A stretch of 13,962 nt of DNA from JAYEJB01 sp034716415 (GCA_034716415.1 JAYEJB010000038.1:1-13962), one strand, 5' to 3'; numbered from the stretch's first letter, positions 1 to 6,663 are shown. The notes: a model not told the origin generated them from the letters alone. Made by a program: numbers and translations.

Positions 1-57
1 GCGAGCGTAGCGACGCGGCAATCTCGACGGGATTGCTTCGCTACGCTCGCAATGACA
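1..57. repeat. Partial GCAATGACA-type palindromic repeat
   Basis: This is an imperfect palindrome cut by the left window edge. The outer stem is 1-13 with 38-50 (GCGAGCGTAGCGA / TCGCTACGCTCGC) and the inner stem is 18-23 with 31-36 (GCAATC / GATTGC). It ends in CTCGCAATGACAA, the same end as the complete copy at 5171-5264, so both belong to one family. Similar GCAATGACA palindromes are widespread intergenic repeats in bacteria. No coding content. Confidence 0.8.
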
Positions 58-90
58 AAAAAGGGGAAGCGGGGGATTTTTTATAACTCG

Positions 91-153
91 TCTTGCCCCT
101 TCTCCCGCTCCTTCCCGCTTCTCCCGCTCTGTCCTACCCCTTCCCTACCCACC
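91..153. repeat. Pyrimidine-rich low-complexity tract
   Basis: The + strand here is almost entirely C and T, built from variants of CTTCTCCCGCT and CTTCCCGCT. The same word recurs in the tract at 2701-2790. Both tracts lie between an upstream palindromic repeat and the promoter of the next gene. No coding content was recognised. Function unknown. Confidence 0.7.
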
Positions 154-166
154 GAACCTTCACTTG

Positions 167-223
167 TCCCCCGAAGCTCGAAGTCACCCGTAGCTTTATG
201 CGAAGGGTGATAGCGAAGGGGGA
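167..223. repeat. Imperfect nested palindrome
   Basis: Two nested stems can be read: TCCCCC 167-172 with GGGGGA 218-223, and TCACCC 184-189 with GGGTGA 205-210. The stretch GCGAAGGGTGATAGCGAAGG also holds a short direct repeat (GCGAAGG). No T-run follows, so this is not a rho-independent terminator. It is probably another dispersed intergenic repeat; only one copy is present here. Confidence 0.4.
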
Positions 224-283
224 GCGTAGGTGGGTGCCCCCCTCTCCCTCCAAGGGCCACGCTTATTCCTAAGAATGACCACA

Positions 284-292
284 TGCTATACT
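284..292 (+). promoter_or_regulatory. Extended -10 promoter for the exchanger gene
   Basis: TGcTATACT at 284-292 is an extended -10 element; the -35 side (TTATTC, 263-268) is poor. The predicted transcript start is about 298-300, only 2-4 nt before the ATG at 302, so the message would be leaderless. This argues against the in-frame upstream starts at 230 and 275, which lie upstream of or before the -10. Confidence 0.55.
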
Positions 293-301
293 GACAGCGA
301 T

Positions 302-1240
302 ATGACCATATTATTCCTCATTCTCGGCATCGCCGGGCTTTGGATCGCGTCGGAGATAGCGATCAGTGGAGCGCTCGACATCGCCGATCACTTCAGGATT
401 TCACGCGGCTTCATCGGTCTGACCGTGCTCGCGATCGGCACCGACGTGCCCGAACTTTTCGTGAACGTGACCGCGGCCATCAGTCGCACGCGCGGCGTGG
501 AGACATCCGGATTCATTCTCGGTCAGATAGTCGGCACTTGCTTCGGACAGGTCGCGTTGATGCTCGGGTTGGTGGGGTTGTTCGCGACCCTGACGATCAC
601 GCGCAGGAAACTCTTGAGGGACGGTCTGATGCTCGTCACGGCGGCCGTGTTGCTGTTCCTGCTCGGACACGACGGCGAGATTTCGCGCATGGACGGCGCG
701 CTTCTCATCGTCGTCTATTTGGTCTATTTCGTTTCGCTCATCCGCGAAGAGAAGATACGCGAGAAACTGCACTTCAAATCGAAACGAAACATGTTGAAGG
801 CCGGCGTGTCCCTGGTCGGCGGCTTGGTCCTTCTGGGGTTCGCTGCCGATATCACCGTCGAGAACGCGCTCGCGCTGAGCGTGCAATGGGGGATAGCGCA
901 GTCGGTGGTCGGCGCGCTCATCGTCGGACTCGGAACGAGCCTGCCGGAGCTCGCGACCTCGCTGGCCGCGCTGAAGAAAGGGCATAGCGAACTCGCTCTC
1001 GGCAACCTCATCGGCAGTACCACTTTCGACATGCTGGTCGCGTTGGGCGCGGCGGGCCTAGTCTCCGGTCTGCTGGTCACCTCAAGCATCCTATATTTTG
1101 ATCTCGTCATGCTCATATTGCTGACGCTTCTGGTGTTCTTCGTGTTCTGGAGCCGCCTGCGCCTGTCACGCCGCGAGGCCGCTTTCCTGCTCATCGCCTA
1201 TATAATTTTCGCTGGCGCCAAACTCGGCGGCACGGTCTAA
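302..1240 (+). CDS. Cation/calcium exchanger (CaCA) family membrane protein
   Basis: A 312-residue polytopic membrane protein of the Ca2+/cation antiporter superfamily (YrbG/NCX type), which exchanges Ca2+ or another cation for Na+ or H+ across the cytoplasmic membrane. About ten hydrophobic segments surround two inverted alpha-repeats. Alpha-2 is canonical: GTSLPE with E216, then GNLIGSTTFD with N235 and D243. Alpha-1 is altered: GTDVPE (D48 replaces the usual Ser; E51 kept), then GQIVGTCFGQ, with Gln at positions 75 and 83 where family members usually have Asn. The catalytic Glu pair is intact, but the ion sites of the first half may differ. The ATG at 302 is chosen because the likely -10 ends at 292; there is no Shine-Dalgarno. 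The next gene starts 11 nt downstream and probably shares the transcript. Family is confident, substrate is not. Confidence 0.88.
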   Translation: MTILFLILGIAGLWIASEIAISGALDIADHFRISRGFIGLTVLAIGTDVPELFVNVTAAISRTRGVETSGFILGQIVGTCFGQVALMLGLVGLFATLTITRRKLLRDGLMLVTAAVLLFLLGHDGEISRMDGALLIVVYLVYFVSLIREEKIREKLHFKSKRNMLKAGVSLVGGLVLLGFAADITVENALALSVQWGIAQSVVGALIVGLGTSLPELATSLAALKKGHSELALGNLIGSTTFDMLVALGAAGLVSGLLVTSSILYFDLVMLILLTLLVFFVFWSRLRLSRREAAFLLIAYIIFAGAKLGGTV

Positions 1241-1251
1241 GTTCGCGACAT

Positions 1252-2394
1252 ATGAAAGACAAGAAACCCCTCATCATCGGGGTGGCTGTCGTGGCGCTCA
1301 TTGCGCTCGCGGCCGTCCTTTCCCGCGGGCCGGCCGAAAAGCCGAAGACTGTGCTTAATTCAGACGACGGCGTGCTGGCGCTGCAGATTCCGGACGGCTC
1401 CATGCCGGATGGCGTCACGACCGCGGATATTACGATTGCGCAGTCGGAGATCGGTTACGATCCGGATCCGTTTGCCGAGGATGGCGAGGGGGCCGAACTG
1501 GTCGCGGCTTACGAACTCGGACCTGACGGGACGACGTTCAGCGAGCCGGTCACCGTCCTTTTTACGGTCGATTGGGGCGACGCGTTCGGATGGGTTCCGC
1601 TGATCGTCAGTCGAAGCGGGGAAGGTGAGGACATGACCACTGAACTGATCGGCGTGACCGGAGTCGAGGGGAGTGATGAGAGCGGAACGATTATCGTCAC
1701 CGGTCAGGTCGGACATTTCAGCTCCGTCGAAATGTGGCGTGTCCGAGGATTCTTCGATGCGACGCCCCACAGCGCCTCTACCGAACACGACGTCGGAGAC
1801 GAATTCGACTTCGCCATGACGGTCAAACCGAACGGACGAGCTGTCAGGTTTCCTCATGAGTGGGGGTGGCGATACGCTTACGATGAATTTTCCTACGCGC
1901 CGGGTACGACCTGGGGCATCGAAGGCGAGGTGACGACGTGGTACAAGAGTGTGCTGAAGCCGCATGAGCAGGAAATTCTGAACAGGAGGGGGCTTACCTT
2001 CCATCAGTCGTATGAGGTGACGGCGGATCTCAACTGTGAGAATGAGGGGGATGATTCGGTGCGCAGCGGCTCATGGGATCATGGCCTCTTCGTGACCTAC
2101 ACGCTGACCCACACCGGCTATCACAGGAGATCTTTCGACGATAAGGAAATGACCAAATATGATAAGGGCGAGGTAAGCGATCATGAAATGCTGCGCTTTG
2201 CCGAAGACCACGAATGCGAAGAAGAGAAGAAGGGTGGCTGGGTGCGGGTCAACGTACCGACGACGGTCATCTGTGAAGGAAGCGGTAAATCGTTCACCGG
2301 TTATTATGAACAGGATCCGGTGACCGGTGAACGGATAGGCGATGTCCTCTTGGATCTCGAAACCGGGGAGCCGGCTAATTTCACCTGCGACTAG
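1252..2394 (+). CDS. Membrane-anchored ZU5-like surface protein
   Basis: 380 residues. A short lysine-containing N-terminus precedes one hydrophobic helix (about residues 6-23), giving a signal-anchor with the rest outside. There is no lipobox cysteine. Residues about 40-165 resemble the ZU5-like beta domain common in bacterial surface proteins: a LQIPDGSMPDG turn, then YELGPDGTTFSEPVTV and a VGHFSS strand. The remainder is not recognised. The C-terminal part has four cysteines (in DLNCEN, HECEE, VICEG and the final FTCD), consistent with two disulfides in an exported domain. Start ATG 1252 has no clear Shine-Dalgarno and lies 11 nt after the exchanger stop, so expression is probably coupled. 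A terminator follows at 2409. Domain call is moderate; function unknown. Confidence 0.8.
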   Translation: MKDKKPLIIGVAVVALIALAAVLSRGPAEKPKTVLNSDDGVLALQIPDGSMPDGVTTADITIAQSEIGYDPDPFAEDGEGAELVAAYELGPDGTTFSEPVTVLFTVDWGDAFGWVPLIVSRSGEGEDMTTELIGVTGVEGSDESGTIIVTGQVGHFSSVEMWRVRGFFDATPHSASTEHDVGDEFDFAMTVKPNGRAVRFPHEWGWRYAYDEFSYAPGTTWGIEGEVTTWYKSVLKPHEQEILNRRGLTFHQSYEVTADLNCENEGDDSVRSGSWDHGLFVTYTLTHTGYHRRSFDDKEMTKYDKGEVSDHEMLRFAEDHECEEEKKGGWVRVNVPTTVICEGSGKSFTGYYEQDPVTGERIGDVLLDLETGEPANFTCD

Positions 2395-2408
2395 TCGTAC
2401 ACGAAAAG

Positions 2409-2435
2409 CCCGTCACGCAGACGGGTTTTTGTTTT
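2409..2435 (+). terminator. Rho-independent terminator
   Basis: Stem CCCGTC (2409-2414), loop ACGCA, stem GACGGG (2420-2425), then TTTTTGTTTT. It lies 15 nt after the stop of the ZU5-like gene and closes the exchanger operon. Confidence 0.9.
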
Positions 2436-2471
2436 GAGATAGAAAGTTGGAGAAAGCTCAAAAGCTAAACG

Positions 2472-2675
2472 GTCAAAAAGCTTAACAGCTGAAAAGCTTC
2501 AATAAGGAGTCTGGCTACAGGCCGGACACATTTTGTTTAAACTAAACGGTTGATGTCTTATGCACAGTTTGGGGCAAAAACAGGCAGTCTGTTTCTTGCG
2601 AGAAACAGGCTGTCTGTGTTTTGCCCCAAACTGTGCATAAGACATCCTTCCATATAAGCTGTTAAGCTTTTTGAC
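2472..2675. repeat. 19-bp perfect inverted repeat enclosing the hairpin
   Basis: GTCAAAAAGCTTAACAGCT at 2472-2490 is the exact reverse complement of 2657-2675. The match continues imperfectly outward (GCTAAACG on the left against TTTTAAGC on the right). The pair brackets the 95-nt hairpin at 2552-2646, making a composite nested palindrome. The left flank also contains several AAAGCT words. Confidence 0.85.
2552..2646. repeat. DnaA-box hairpin repeat, copy 1 (single hairpin)
   Basis: A 95-nt near-perfect hairpin running from GATGTCTTATGCACAG to CTGTGCATAAGACATC with apical loop TGCG. Departures from symmetry are one bulge and two positions that become G-T pairs. Each arm carries TTATNCACA: 2558-2566 forward and 2632-2640 on the opposite strand. 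Unlike copies 2-5 it has GGGGC / GCCCC where the others carry GGAGC-type sequence. It has no extra half-unit. Confidence 0.95.
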
Positions 2676-2700
2676 TTTTAAGCCGTCTGTCTCGAACCGA

Positions 2701-2790
2701 ACCCTCCGTCTTCTCCCGCTTCTCCCGCTTCTGCTCCTTCTGCTCCTTCTCCCGCTATTACCCCTTCTGCCCCCTTCCCACCCCCTCCCA
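2701..2790. repeat. Pyrimidine-rich low-complexity tract
   Basis: About 90 nt of nearly pure C/T on the + strand with repeated CTTCTCCCGCT and CTTCTGCTC words, shared with 91-153. It ends just before the -35 of the pilin-like gene. Confidence 0.75.
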
Positions 2791-2792
2791 GC

Positions 2793-2821
2793 TTTATCCA
2801 GCCCCAAAAATCTGCTATAAT
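2793..2821 (+). promoter_or_regulatory. Promoter of the pilin-like gene
   Basis: An extended -10 TGcTATAAT (2813-2821; consensus TATAAT at 2816-2821) with a weak -35 TTTATC (2793-2798) at 17-bp spacing. The transcript should start near 2827-2829, leaving at most about 17 nt before the ATG at 2844. Confidence 0.75.
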
Positions 2822-2826
2822 AATAG

Positions 2827-2847
2827 ATGAAAGAGTGTCATTTATGA
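2827..2847 (+). CDS. Possible leaderless 6-codon upstream ORF
   Basis: ATG at 2827 sits at the predicted transcript start and encodes six residues (MKECHL). Its stop TGA (2845-2847) overlaps the ATG of the pilin-like gene at 2844 as ATGA. Such an overlap could couple translation of a main gene that lacks a Shine-Dalgarno. It is very short and may be chance. Confidence 0.2.
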   Translation: MKECHL

Positions 2848-5027
2848 GACGGTCGCGACAACAAGAACGGACGGACCGTGGTTTTGCCATTGTGATCATC
2901 ATGGTCCTGCTTGGCATTATCATAGCGTTTACTCTGACCATGACCGGATACATCTATTCGACCAAGAAGGTGAAGTATTACGTTCAGGATGAACAAAACG
3001 CCATTAACCTGGCCGAGATCGGCATCAGTAAGGCGATATTCTGCCTGAATTCTGAATACGACGCGGGCTGTGACGGGACATGGGGTGAGAATTATGTCGG
3101 CGAGACCAAGGTGGTCGCCGGGCATGGGGATTATGTCACGACCGTGACGGGCGAGAGTGGCGAGCGCGTCATCGAATCGGTCGGTACGCTGCTGAACGAA
3201 TCGTCGCGCACTATTGTCGTGACGCTCAGCGGCGACCCGTTGTCCGATCCCGCTCTCGCGCCCGCGTTCGCGCTTCAGGTGGGCGCGAGCGGCGCGAGGC
3301 TCGAAGACAAGTCAAGCATCACCGGACCGGTCTATTCGGGCGGCGACTTCCGCTGCGATTCCCATTACAACGATATCACCGGTGAGATATCGGTCTCGGA
3401 GACTAATGGACTGCTGTCGAGATGTGACATTACGGGTGACGCCCACTCGGATCGCATCTGGCGTTGCGATGTCACGGGTGACGCTTATTATGACGTACCT
3501 GTTTTCGGTATTTCCCAGTCGACCGTGTCCGGTACTCACTATACCGAGTCCACCACACCGGAAGATATCCTGATGCCGGTCCCGGACATCGACTTCTGGG
3601 AAGCGTCCGCCGAATACGGGGGGCTCATCGAAGGAGACCATATCGCGACCACCGGCAACCTCGGTCCGATCCACATCACCGGAGACCTGACCGTTCCGAC
3701 GAGTGTCACGGTCACGATACAGGGTCCGATTTGGGTCGACGGAGCCGTAACCATGGAGGACGGCAGTGTATTCCAGCTCGACCCCACCTTCGATAAGTAC
3801 GGTTCGGTCATTCTGATCGGCGACTACGATAATCCCCAGCCAGGTAATCAGATCATCGTGGACTGTGAGGAGACTGCCAGTTCCAGCAACGTCAATATCG
3901 TGGGAGATCTGGGGAATATCCTGACTTACGATTCGGGGAATTGGGTGTCCGAAACTTCGCCGACGGCCGAGGCTCTGTGGTCGATGCATATGCGCGCGTC
4001 GGTCGACGGTTGGGCCGTGGGGAATGCCGGTACTATCATCCATTGGGACGGGACGAGCTGGTCATCGGAGACTTCCCCTACAAGCAATCTGCTGGGTAGT
4101 GTGTCGGCCGCCACGAATTTCGCCGCCTGGGCCGTCGGTGCCGCGGGGACGATAGTCAGATGGGACGGTTTCAATTGGCAGTACGAGACGTCTCCGTATC
4201 CGGGTACCGCGCTGTACGGAGTACATGCATATGCGGCCACCGACATTTGGGCCGTCGGCGCGGGAGGGATCATCATTCACAGGGACGGTACGAGTTGGTC
4301 TGCTGTCACCTCTCCGACGTCGAACCTCCTGCGCGACGTGACCATGCTTTCGGAAGCCGATGGCTGGGCGGTCGGTGACTCCGGGACGATTCTCCACTAT
4401 AACGGCACGGACTGGTCGTCCGTGAGTTCACCGACCTCCAATAATCTGCGCGCGGTGAGTGTCGCTTCAGGATCCGACGCCTGGGCGGTGGGCGATAGTG
4501 ACACCATTATCCGCTGGAACGGTAGCAGCTGGTCGACCGAGACTTCGCCGGTATCGGCCAGTTTCCGTGACGTGGACATGCGCGCCGTGGATGACGTGAC
4601 CATTGTCGGCACGGTCGGCACTATCCTCAATTGGGACGGCAGCAGTCTGACCCAGCAGACGTCGCCGGTAGCCGATGACTTGAATTCGACGTCCGGACTG
4701 ATCGGTTCGTGCGCGAATCCGCCCAACATCTACGGTTCCGGTCACGGCAGCAGTTATCTCATGGTCGTCAGCAACGGTTCGGGAACGGGTGTCGATACCG
4801 CCGCGGTCTATCTGCAAACCGGCGTGACCGGCGGACTTTTCCTGGCCACGCACGGACGTATCTCGCATCTCGGTGATTCGTCCGTGAGCCACATGAGCGG
4901 CGAGTTCATCTACATGGCGTCGACCGCTTCAGTGGTCTTCGACGCCAATCTCGAACATTCCGTATTCTCCAACAGTGCACCCGGTTCTTGGCGCATCAAG
5001 GCGGGTACGTGGTACGAGAAAGAGTAG
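2844..5027 (+). CDS. PilX/GspK-like pilin with inserted seven-repeat propeller
   Basis: 727 residues from ATG 2844; an in-frame GTG at 2835 would add three. Residues 12-39 (RGFAIVIIM...) form a pilin-type hydrophobic helix after a basic leader. Cleavage after G13 by prepilin peptidase is plausible, and the usual Glu5 is absent, as in GspK/PilX-class minor pilins. QNAINLAEIGISKAI follows, typical of PilX N-termini. A beta-rich body runs to about residue 340. Residues about 349-622 hold seven ~39-residue repeats with the core WAVG..GTI.HWDG..W (Trp at 390, 429, 469, 508, 547), fitting a seven-bladed propeller. The C-terminus (IYGSGHGSSYLMVVS ... GSWRIKAGTWYEKE) resumes the beta-rich pilin body. 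C341 and C623 flank the insertion. Likely a surface or pilus-tip component; ligand unknown. It has its own promoter and terminator. Confidence 0.85.
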   Translation: MRRSRQQERTDRGFAIVIIMVLLGIIIAFTLTMTGYIYSTKKVKYYVQDEQNAINLAEIGISKAIFCLNSEYDAGCDGTWGENYVGETKVVAGHGDYVTTVTGESGERVIESVGTLLNESSRTIVVTLSGDPLSDPALAPAFALQVGASGARLEDKSSITGPVYSGGDFRCDSHYNDITGEISVSETNGLLSRCDITGDAHSDRIWRCDVTGDAYYDVPVFGISQSTVSGTHYTESTTPEDILMPVPDIDFWEASAEYGGLIEGDHIATTGNLGPIHITGDLTVPTSVTVTIQGPIWVDGAVTMEDGSVFQLDPTFDKYGSVILIGDYDNPQPGNQIIVDCEETASSSNVNIVGDLGNILTYDSGNWVSETSPTAEALWSMHMRASVDGWAVGNAGTIIHWDGTSWSSETSPTSNLLGSVSAATNFAAWAVGAAGTIVRWDGFNWQYETSPYPGTALYGVHAYAATDIWAVGAGGIIIHRDGTSWSAVTSPTSNLLRDVTMLSEADGWAVGDSGTILHYNGTDWSSVSSPTSNNLRAVSVASGSDAWAVGDSDTIIRWNGSSWSTETSPVSASFRDVDMRAVDDVTIVGTVGTILNWDGSSLTQQTSPVADDLNSTSGLIGSCANPPNIYGSGHGSSYLMVVSNGSGTGVDTAAVYLQTGVTGGLFLATHGRISHLGDSSVSHMSGEFIYMASTASVVFDANLEHSVFSNSAPGSWRIKAGTWYEKE
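3888..4709 (+). repeat. Seven ~117-bp repeats encoding propeller blades
   Basis: In-frame repeats of about 39 codons inside the pilin-like gene. The WAVG cores of blades 2-6 start at 4011, 4128, 4248, 4365 and 4482, a spacing of 117-120 bp. The first (VNIVGDLG) and seventh (VTIVGTVG) are more diverged. Each repeat contains a variant of WDGTSWSSETSPTSN. Confidence 0.9.
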
Positions 5028-5125
5028 TGTTCGTTCATCAAGACGCAGGTGACGTTTAAAGAGGTCGTGAAAAAGATATCGGAACTGTCAGGTTGATCGT
5101 GGTTGTCGATTCTAAGAATTGAAAC

Positions 5126-5154
5126 AGCTCCCCGAGAGGGGGGCTTTTGGTTTT
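5126..5154 (+). terminator. Rho-independent terminator
   Basis: Stem AGCTCCCC (5126-5133), loop GAGA, stem GGGGGGCT (5138-5145; one G-T pair), then TTTTGGTTTT. It is 99 nt beyond the pilin-like stop. The 98 nt between show no credible gene. Confidence 0.8.
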
Positions 5155-5170
5155 GGGGGACTCTTCTTTT

Positions 5171-5264
5171 TTGTCATTGCGAGGCCGAAGGCCGACGCAA
5201 TCCCGTGATCCGAGCCTGGGCAGACGGGATTGCTTCGTCGACTGCGGTCTCCTCGCAATGACAA
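5171..5264. repeat. GCAATGACA-type palindromic repeat (complete)
   Basis: The outer 14-bp perfect stem is TTGTCATTGCGAGG (5171-5184) with CCTCGCAATGACAA (5251-5264). The inner 10-bp perfect stem is GCAATCCCGT (5197-5206) with ACGGGATTGC (5224-5233). It is the same family as 1-57 and lies between the terminator at 5126 and the next gene. No terminal transposase or T-run. Confidence 0.9.
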
Positions 5265-5349
5265 GGGAGTGGCGAGAGGGGCAGATTAATAATGGCTTGA
5301 GTCTTGAAATTTGTGTCTTGAGTTTTCTCACTTTCTCGCTCTCCAAGCA

Positions 5350-5378
5350 TTGACGAACGGATATCCGCAAGGTAAGTT
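5350..5378 (+). promoter_or_regulatory. Weak promoter candidate for the SWEET-like gene
   Basis: TTGACG (5350-5355), 17-bp spacer, TAAGTT (5373-5378). The -35 is good and the -10 poor. Transcription would start about 20 nt before the gene. Confidence 0.35.
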
Positions 5379-5407
5379 GCCTTGAGGTCTTTGTGAGCGG
5401 AGGAAGA

Positions 5408-6049
5408 ATGGGATTCGAACAGTTCGGCTGGAACATCCTGACATATACGTTCGTGGGTACCGTGGCCGTGAACCTGATCGGTTTCTGGGGGATATGGCAT
5501 CAGGCGAGGACGGTCTACAAGAAGAAGTCCGGTAAGTCGGTGTCCGTCATCATGCACGCGTACACGGCAGCGTTCATGACAGCCGCCGCGGTCTACGGCA
5601 TCCGTGTATACGGTTTCCACTTTCCGGAGAACGCCTTGCTGGTCGGCATGTTGCGTGTCCCGCTATTCATGGCGGTCCTGGTTCTAGTGCGGTCGTATAA
5701 GGGCTTCAGCATTACGGAAAAGATGCTGATGATCCTGTTCGTCGGCATAGTCATGGCGGAAGCCCTGGTGGATTGGTATGATTGGCTGTTCCTGGCCGGC
5801 TGTTTCGGTACATGGGTCTGCTTCGCACCGCAGATCTGGGAGATCTGGAAGAACGGCCGGGGAGCCTGCGATGTGAAGTTCCTGTGGGTGACGGTCATAG
5901 CGGTGCTCACCTGGACTCTCTATAGCTTCGCGCTGGGCGACTGGGTCCTGAAGCTGACCAATCCGATCTTTCTGGTCATCGTCACTTCCGCGCTTGTGTT
6001 GTGGTACGTCCGCGGTGAGCGGAATGAGGAGGAAACGACCGAAAAGTGA
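5408..6049 (+). CDS. Seven-helix SWEET/PQ-loop family transporter
   Basis: 213 residues with seven hydrophobic segments in a 3+1+3 pattern (about 10-30, 47-69, 76-95, 104-123, 126-147, 156-177, 181-201). The second triple-helix unit has the PQ-loop signature: P141-Q142 in APQIWEIWKNG, then W169 and Y172, and N185 in its third helix. The first unit repeats it with H31-Q32 in place of PQ, a basic loop (KKKSGKS) and Y63-G64 at matching spacing. SWEETs and SemiSWEETs move sugars down gradients; other PQ-loop proteins carry amino acids, so the substrate is open. GGAGG at 5399 lies 4 nt before ATG 5408; GTG 5393 with its own GAGGT is an alternative start. A terminator follows. The family call is from motif and topology only. 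Confidence 0.72.
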   Translation: MGFEQFGWNILTYTFVGTVAVNLIGFWGIWHQARTVYKKKSGKSVSVIMHAYTAAFMTAAAVYGIRVYGFHFPENALLVGMLRVPLFMAVLVLVRSYKGFSITEKMLMILFVGIVMAEALVDWYDWLFLAGCFGTWVCFAPQIWEIWKNGRGACDVKFLWVTVIAVLTWTLYSFALGDWVLKLTNPIFLVIVTSALVLWYVRGERNEEETTEK

Positions 6050-6051
6050 CC

Positions 6052-6082
6052 GGTCTTCCCCGTATGGGGCGGGCCTTTTTTA
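6052..6082 (+). terminator. Rho-independent terminator
   Basis: Stem GGTCTTCCCC (6052-6061), loop GTAT, stem GGGGCGGGCC (6066-6075; one mismatch plus G-T pairs), then a T-run 6076-6081. The -35 of the next promoter begins at 6083, directly at the end of the T-run. Confidence 0.88.
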
Positions 6083-6111
6083 TTGACCCGCGCGTTCGAT
6101 TCTGCTAATTT
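6083..6111 (+). promoter_or_regulatory. Promoter of the 170-residue protein gene
   Basis: TTGACC (6083-6088), 17-bp spacer, TAATTT (6106-6111), with TG at 6103-6104 making an extended -10. Predicted start near 6118, about 33 nt ahead of the coding region. Confidence 0.8.
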
Positions 6112-6150
6112 GACAGACCGTTCATTAAGACCGGAAGAAGGGAGTCTGGT

Positions 6151-6663
6151 TTGCAGGAGCCGGTTGCTAAGACATATTACGATATCGAGGGATATCGGAC
6201 TGAAAAGCACGAGTACGGACAGGTCTTTCTGGAGAATGACCTGCTGCTAAGATGGGCATATCCGATCGATGCGGAGACAGGTGAGGTCGACAGGGTTCAT
6301 CCCTGGCTGGTCATCATCGGATATCAGTCCGGCGATCCCGGCATCTTCGCGTTTGCGGTGGTCGGGCTGGGAGATTTCGGCAAATGCACGTTGTCCGGTC
6401 CGTTTCGCGGGCAGGTGGAACCGTCCGGAGATCCGGTCACATCGCCGGACGATCTGGAGGTGACTGTCGCTCTGATCGCCAGGGTCCGGTCGGTCCTGGA
6501 CAAGGTTCCCGGTTTTCTGCTCGGGAACCTCAAGGATAGGGTCAGTATTCGCAGTTTCGTCATGCATCGGCCCGTGTCGCCGGAGAGATGGGACGATACG
6601 CGGGATTATCTGGCCACCATCCTGACCAACGCGGAGCGAGACTTGATCGTCTTCGTTGAGTAA
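6151..6663 (+). CDS. Hypothetical protein, 170 residues
   Basis: Not recognised. The start is TTG at 6151, supported by a purine-rich GGAAGAAGGGAG (6133-6144) at 6-nt spacing and by the promoter at 6083; no early in-frame ATG exists. The protein is soluble-looking, with no signal peptide or membrane segment. A central beta-rich stretch (HPWLVIIGYQSGDPGIFAFAVVGLGDFG) precedes an amphipathic helical part (LEVTVALIARVRSVLDKVPGF) and a C-terminal segment (ERWDDTRDYLATILTNAERDLIVFVE). It forms a single-gene unit with promoter and terminator. Base composition matches its neighbours. Function cannot be inferred. Confidence 0.8.
   Translation: MQEPVAKTYYDIEGYRTEKHEYGQVFLENDLLLRWAYPIDAETGEVDRVHPWLVIIGYQSGDPGIFAFAVVGLGDFGKCTLSGPFRGQVEPSGDPVTSPDDLEVTVALIARVRSVLDKVPGFLLGNLKDRVSIRSFVMHRPVSPERWDDTRDYLATILTNAERDLIVFVE

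Larger units (their letters stand above)
2395..2826. other. Intergenic region between operons
   Basis: This gap holds, in order: a terminator (2409-2435), an AGCT-rich repetitive stretch (about 2445-2500), the DnaA-box hairpin repeat (2552-2646) enclosed by a 19-bp inverted repeat, a pyrimidine tract (2701-2790) and the promoter of the pilin-like gene (2793-2821). Open frames crossing it are artefacts of the palindrome. Confidence 0.8.
5028..5407. other. Intergenic region
   Basis: Holds a terminator (5126-5154), the 94-nt palindrome (5171-5264) and a weak promoter candidate (5350-5378). Nothing coding is supported. There is no DnaA-box repeat in this gap. Confidence 0.75.

Noticed and set aside
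401..985. Long minus-strand open frames opposite the exchanger, metallopeptidase and surface-protein genes
   Set aside because: They are complements of well-supported + strand genes, with low-complexity Arg/Gln/His-rich translations and no ribosome sites. No minus-strand gene is supported.
2552..2646. Hairpin repeats as transcription terminators
   Set aside because: No T-run follows the right arm in any copy, and four of five copies lie downstream of an ordinary terminator.
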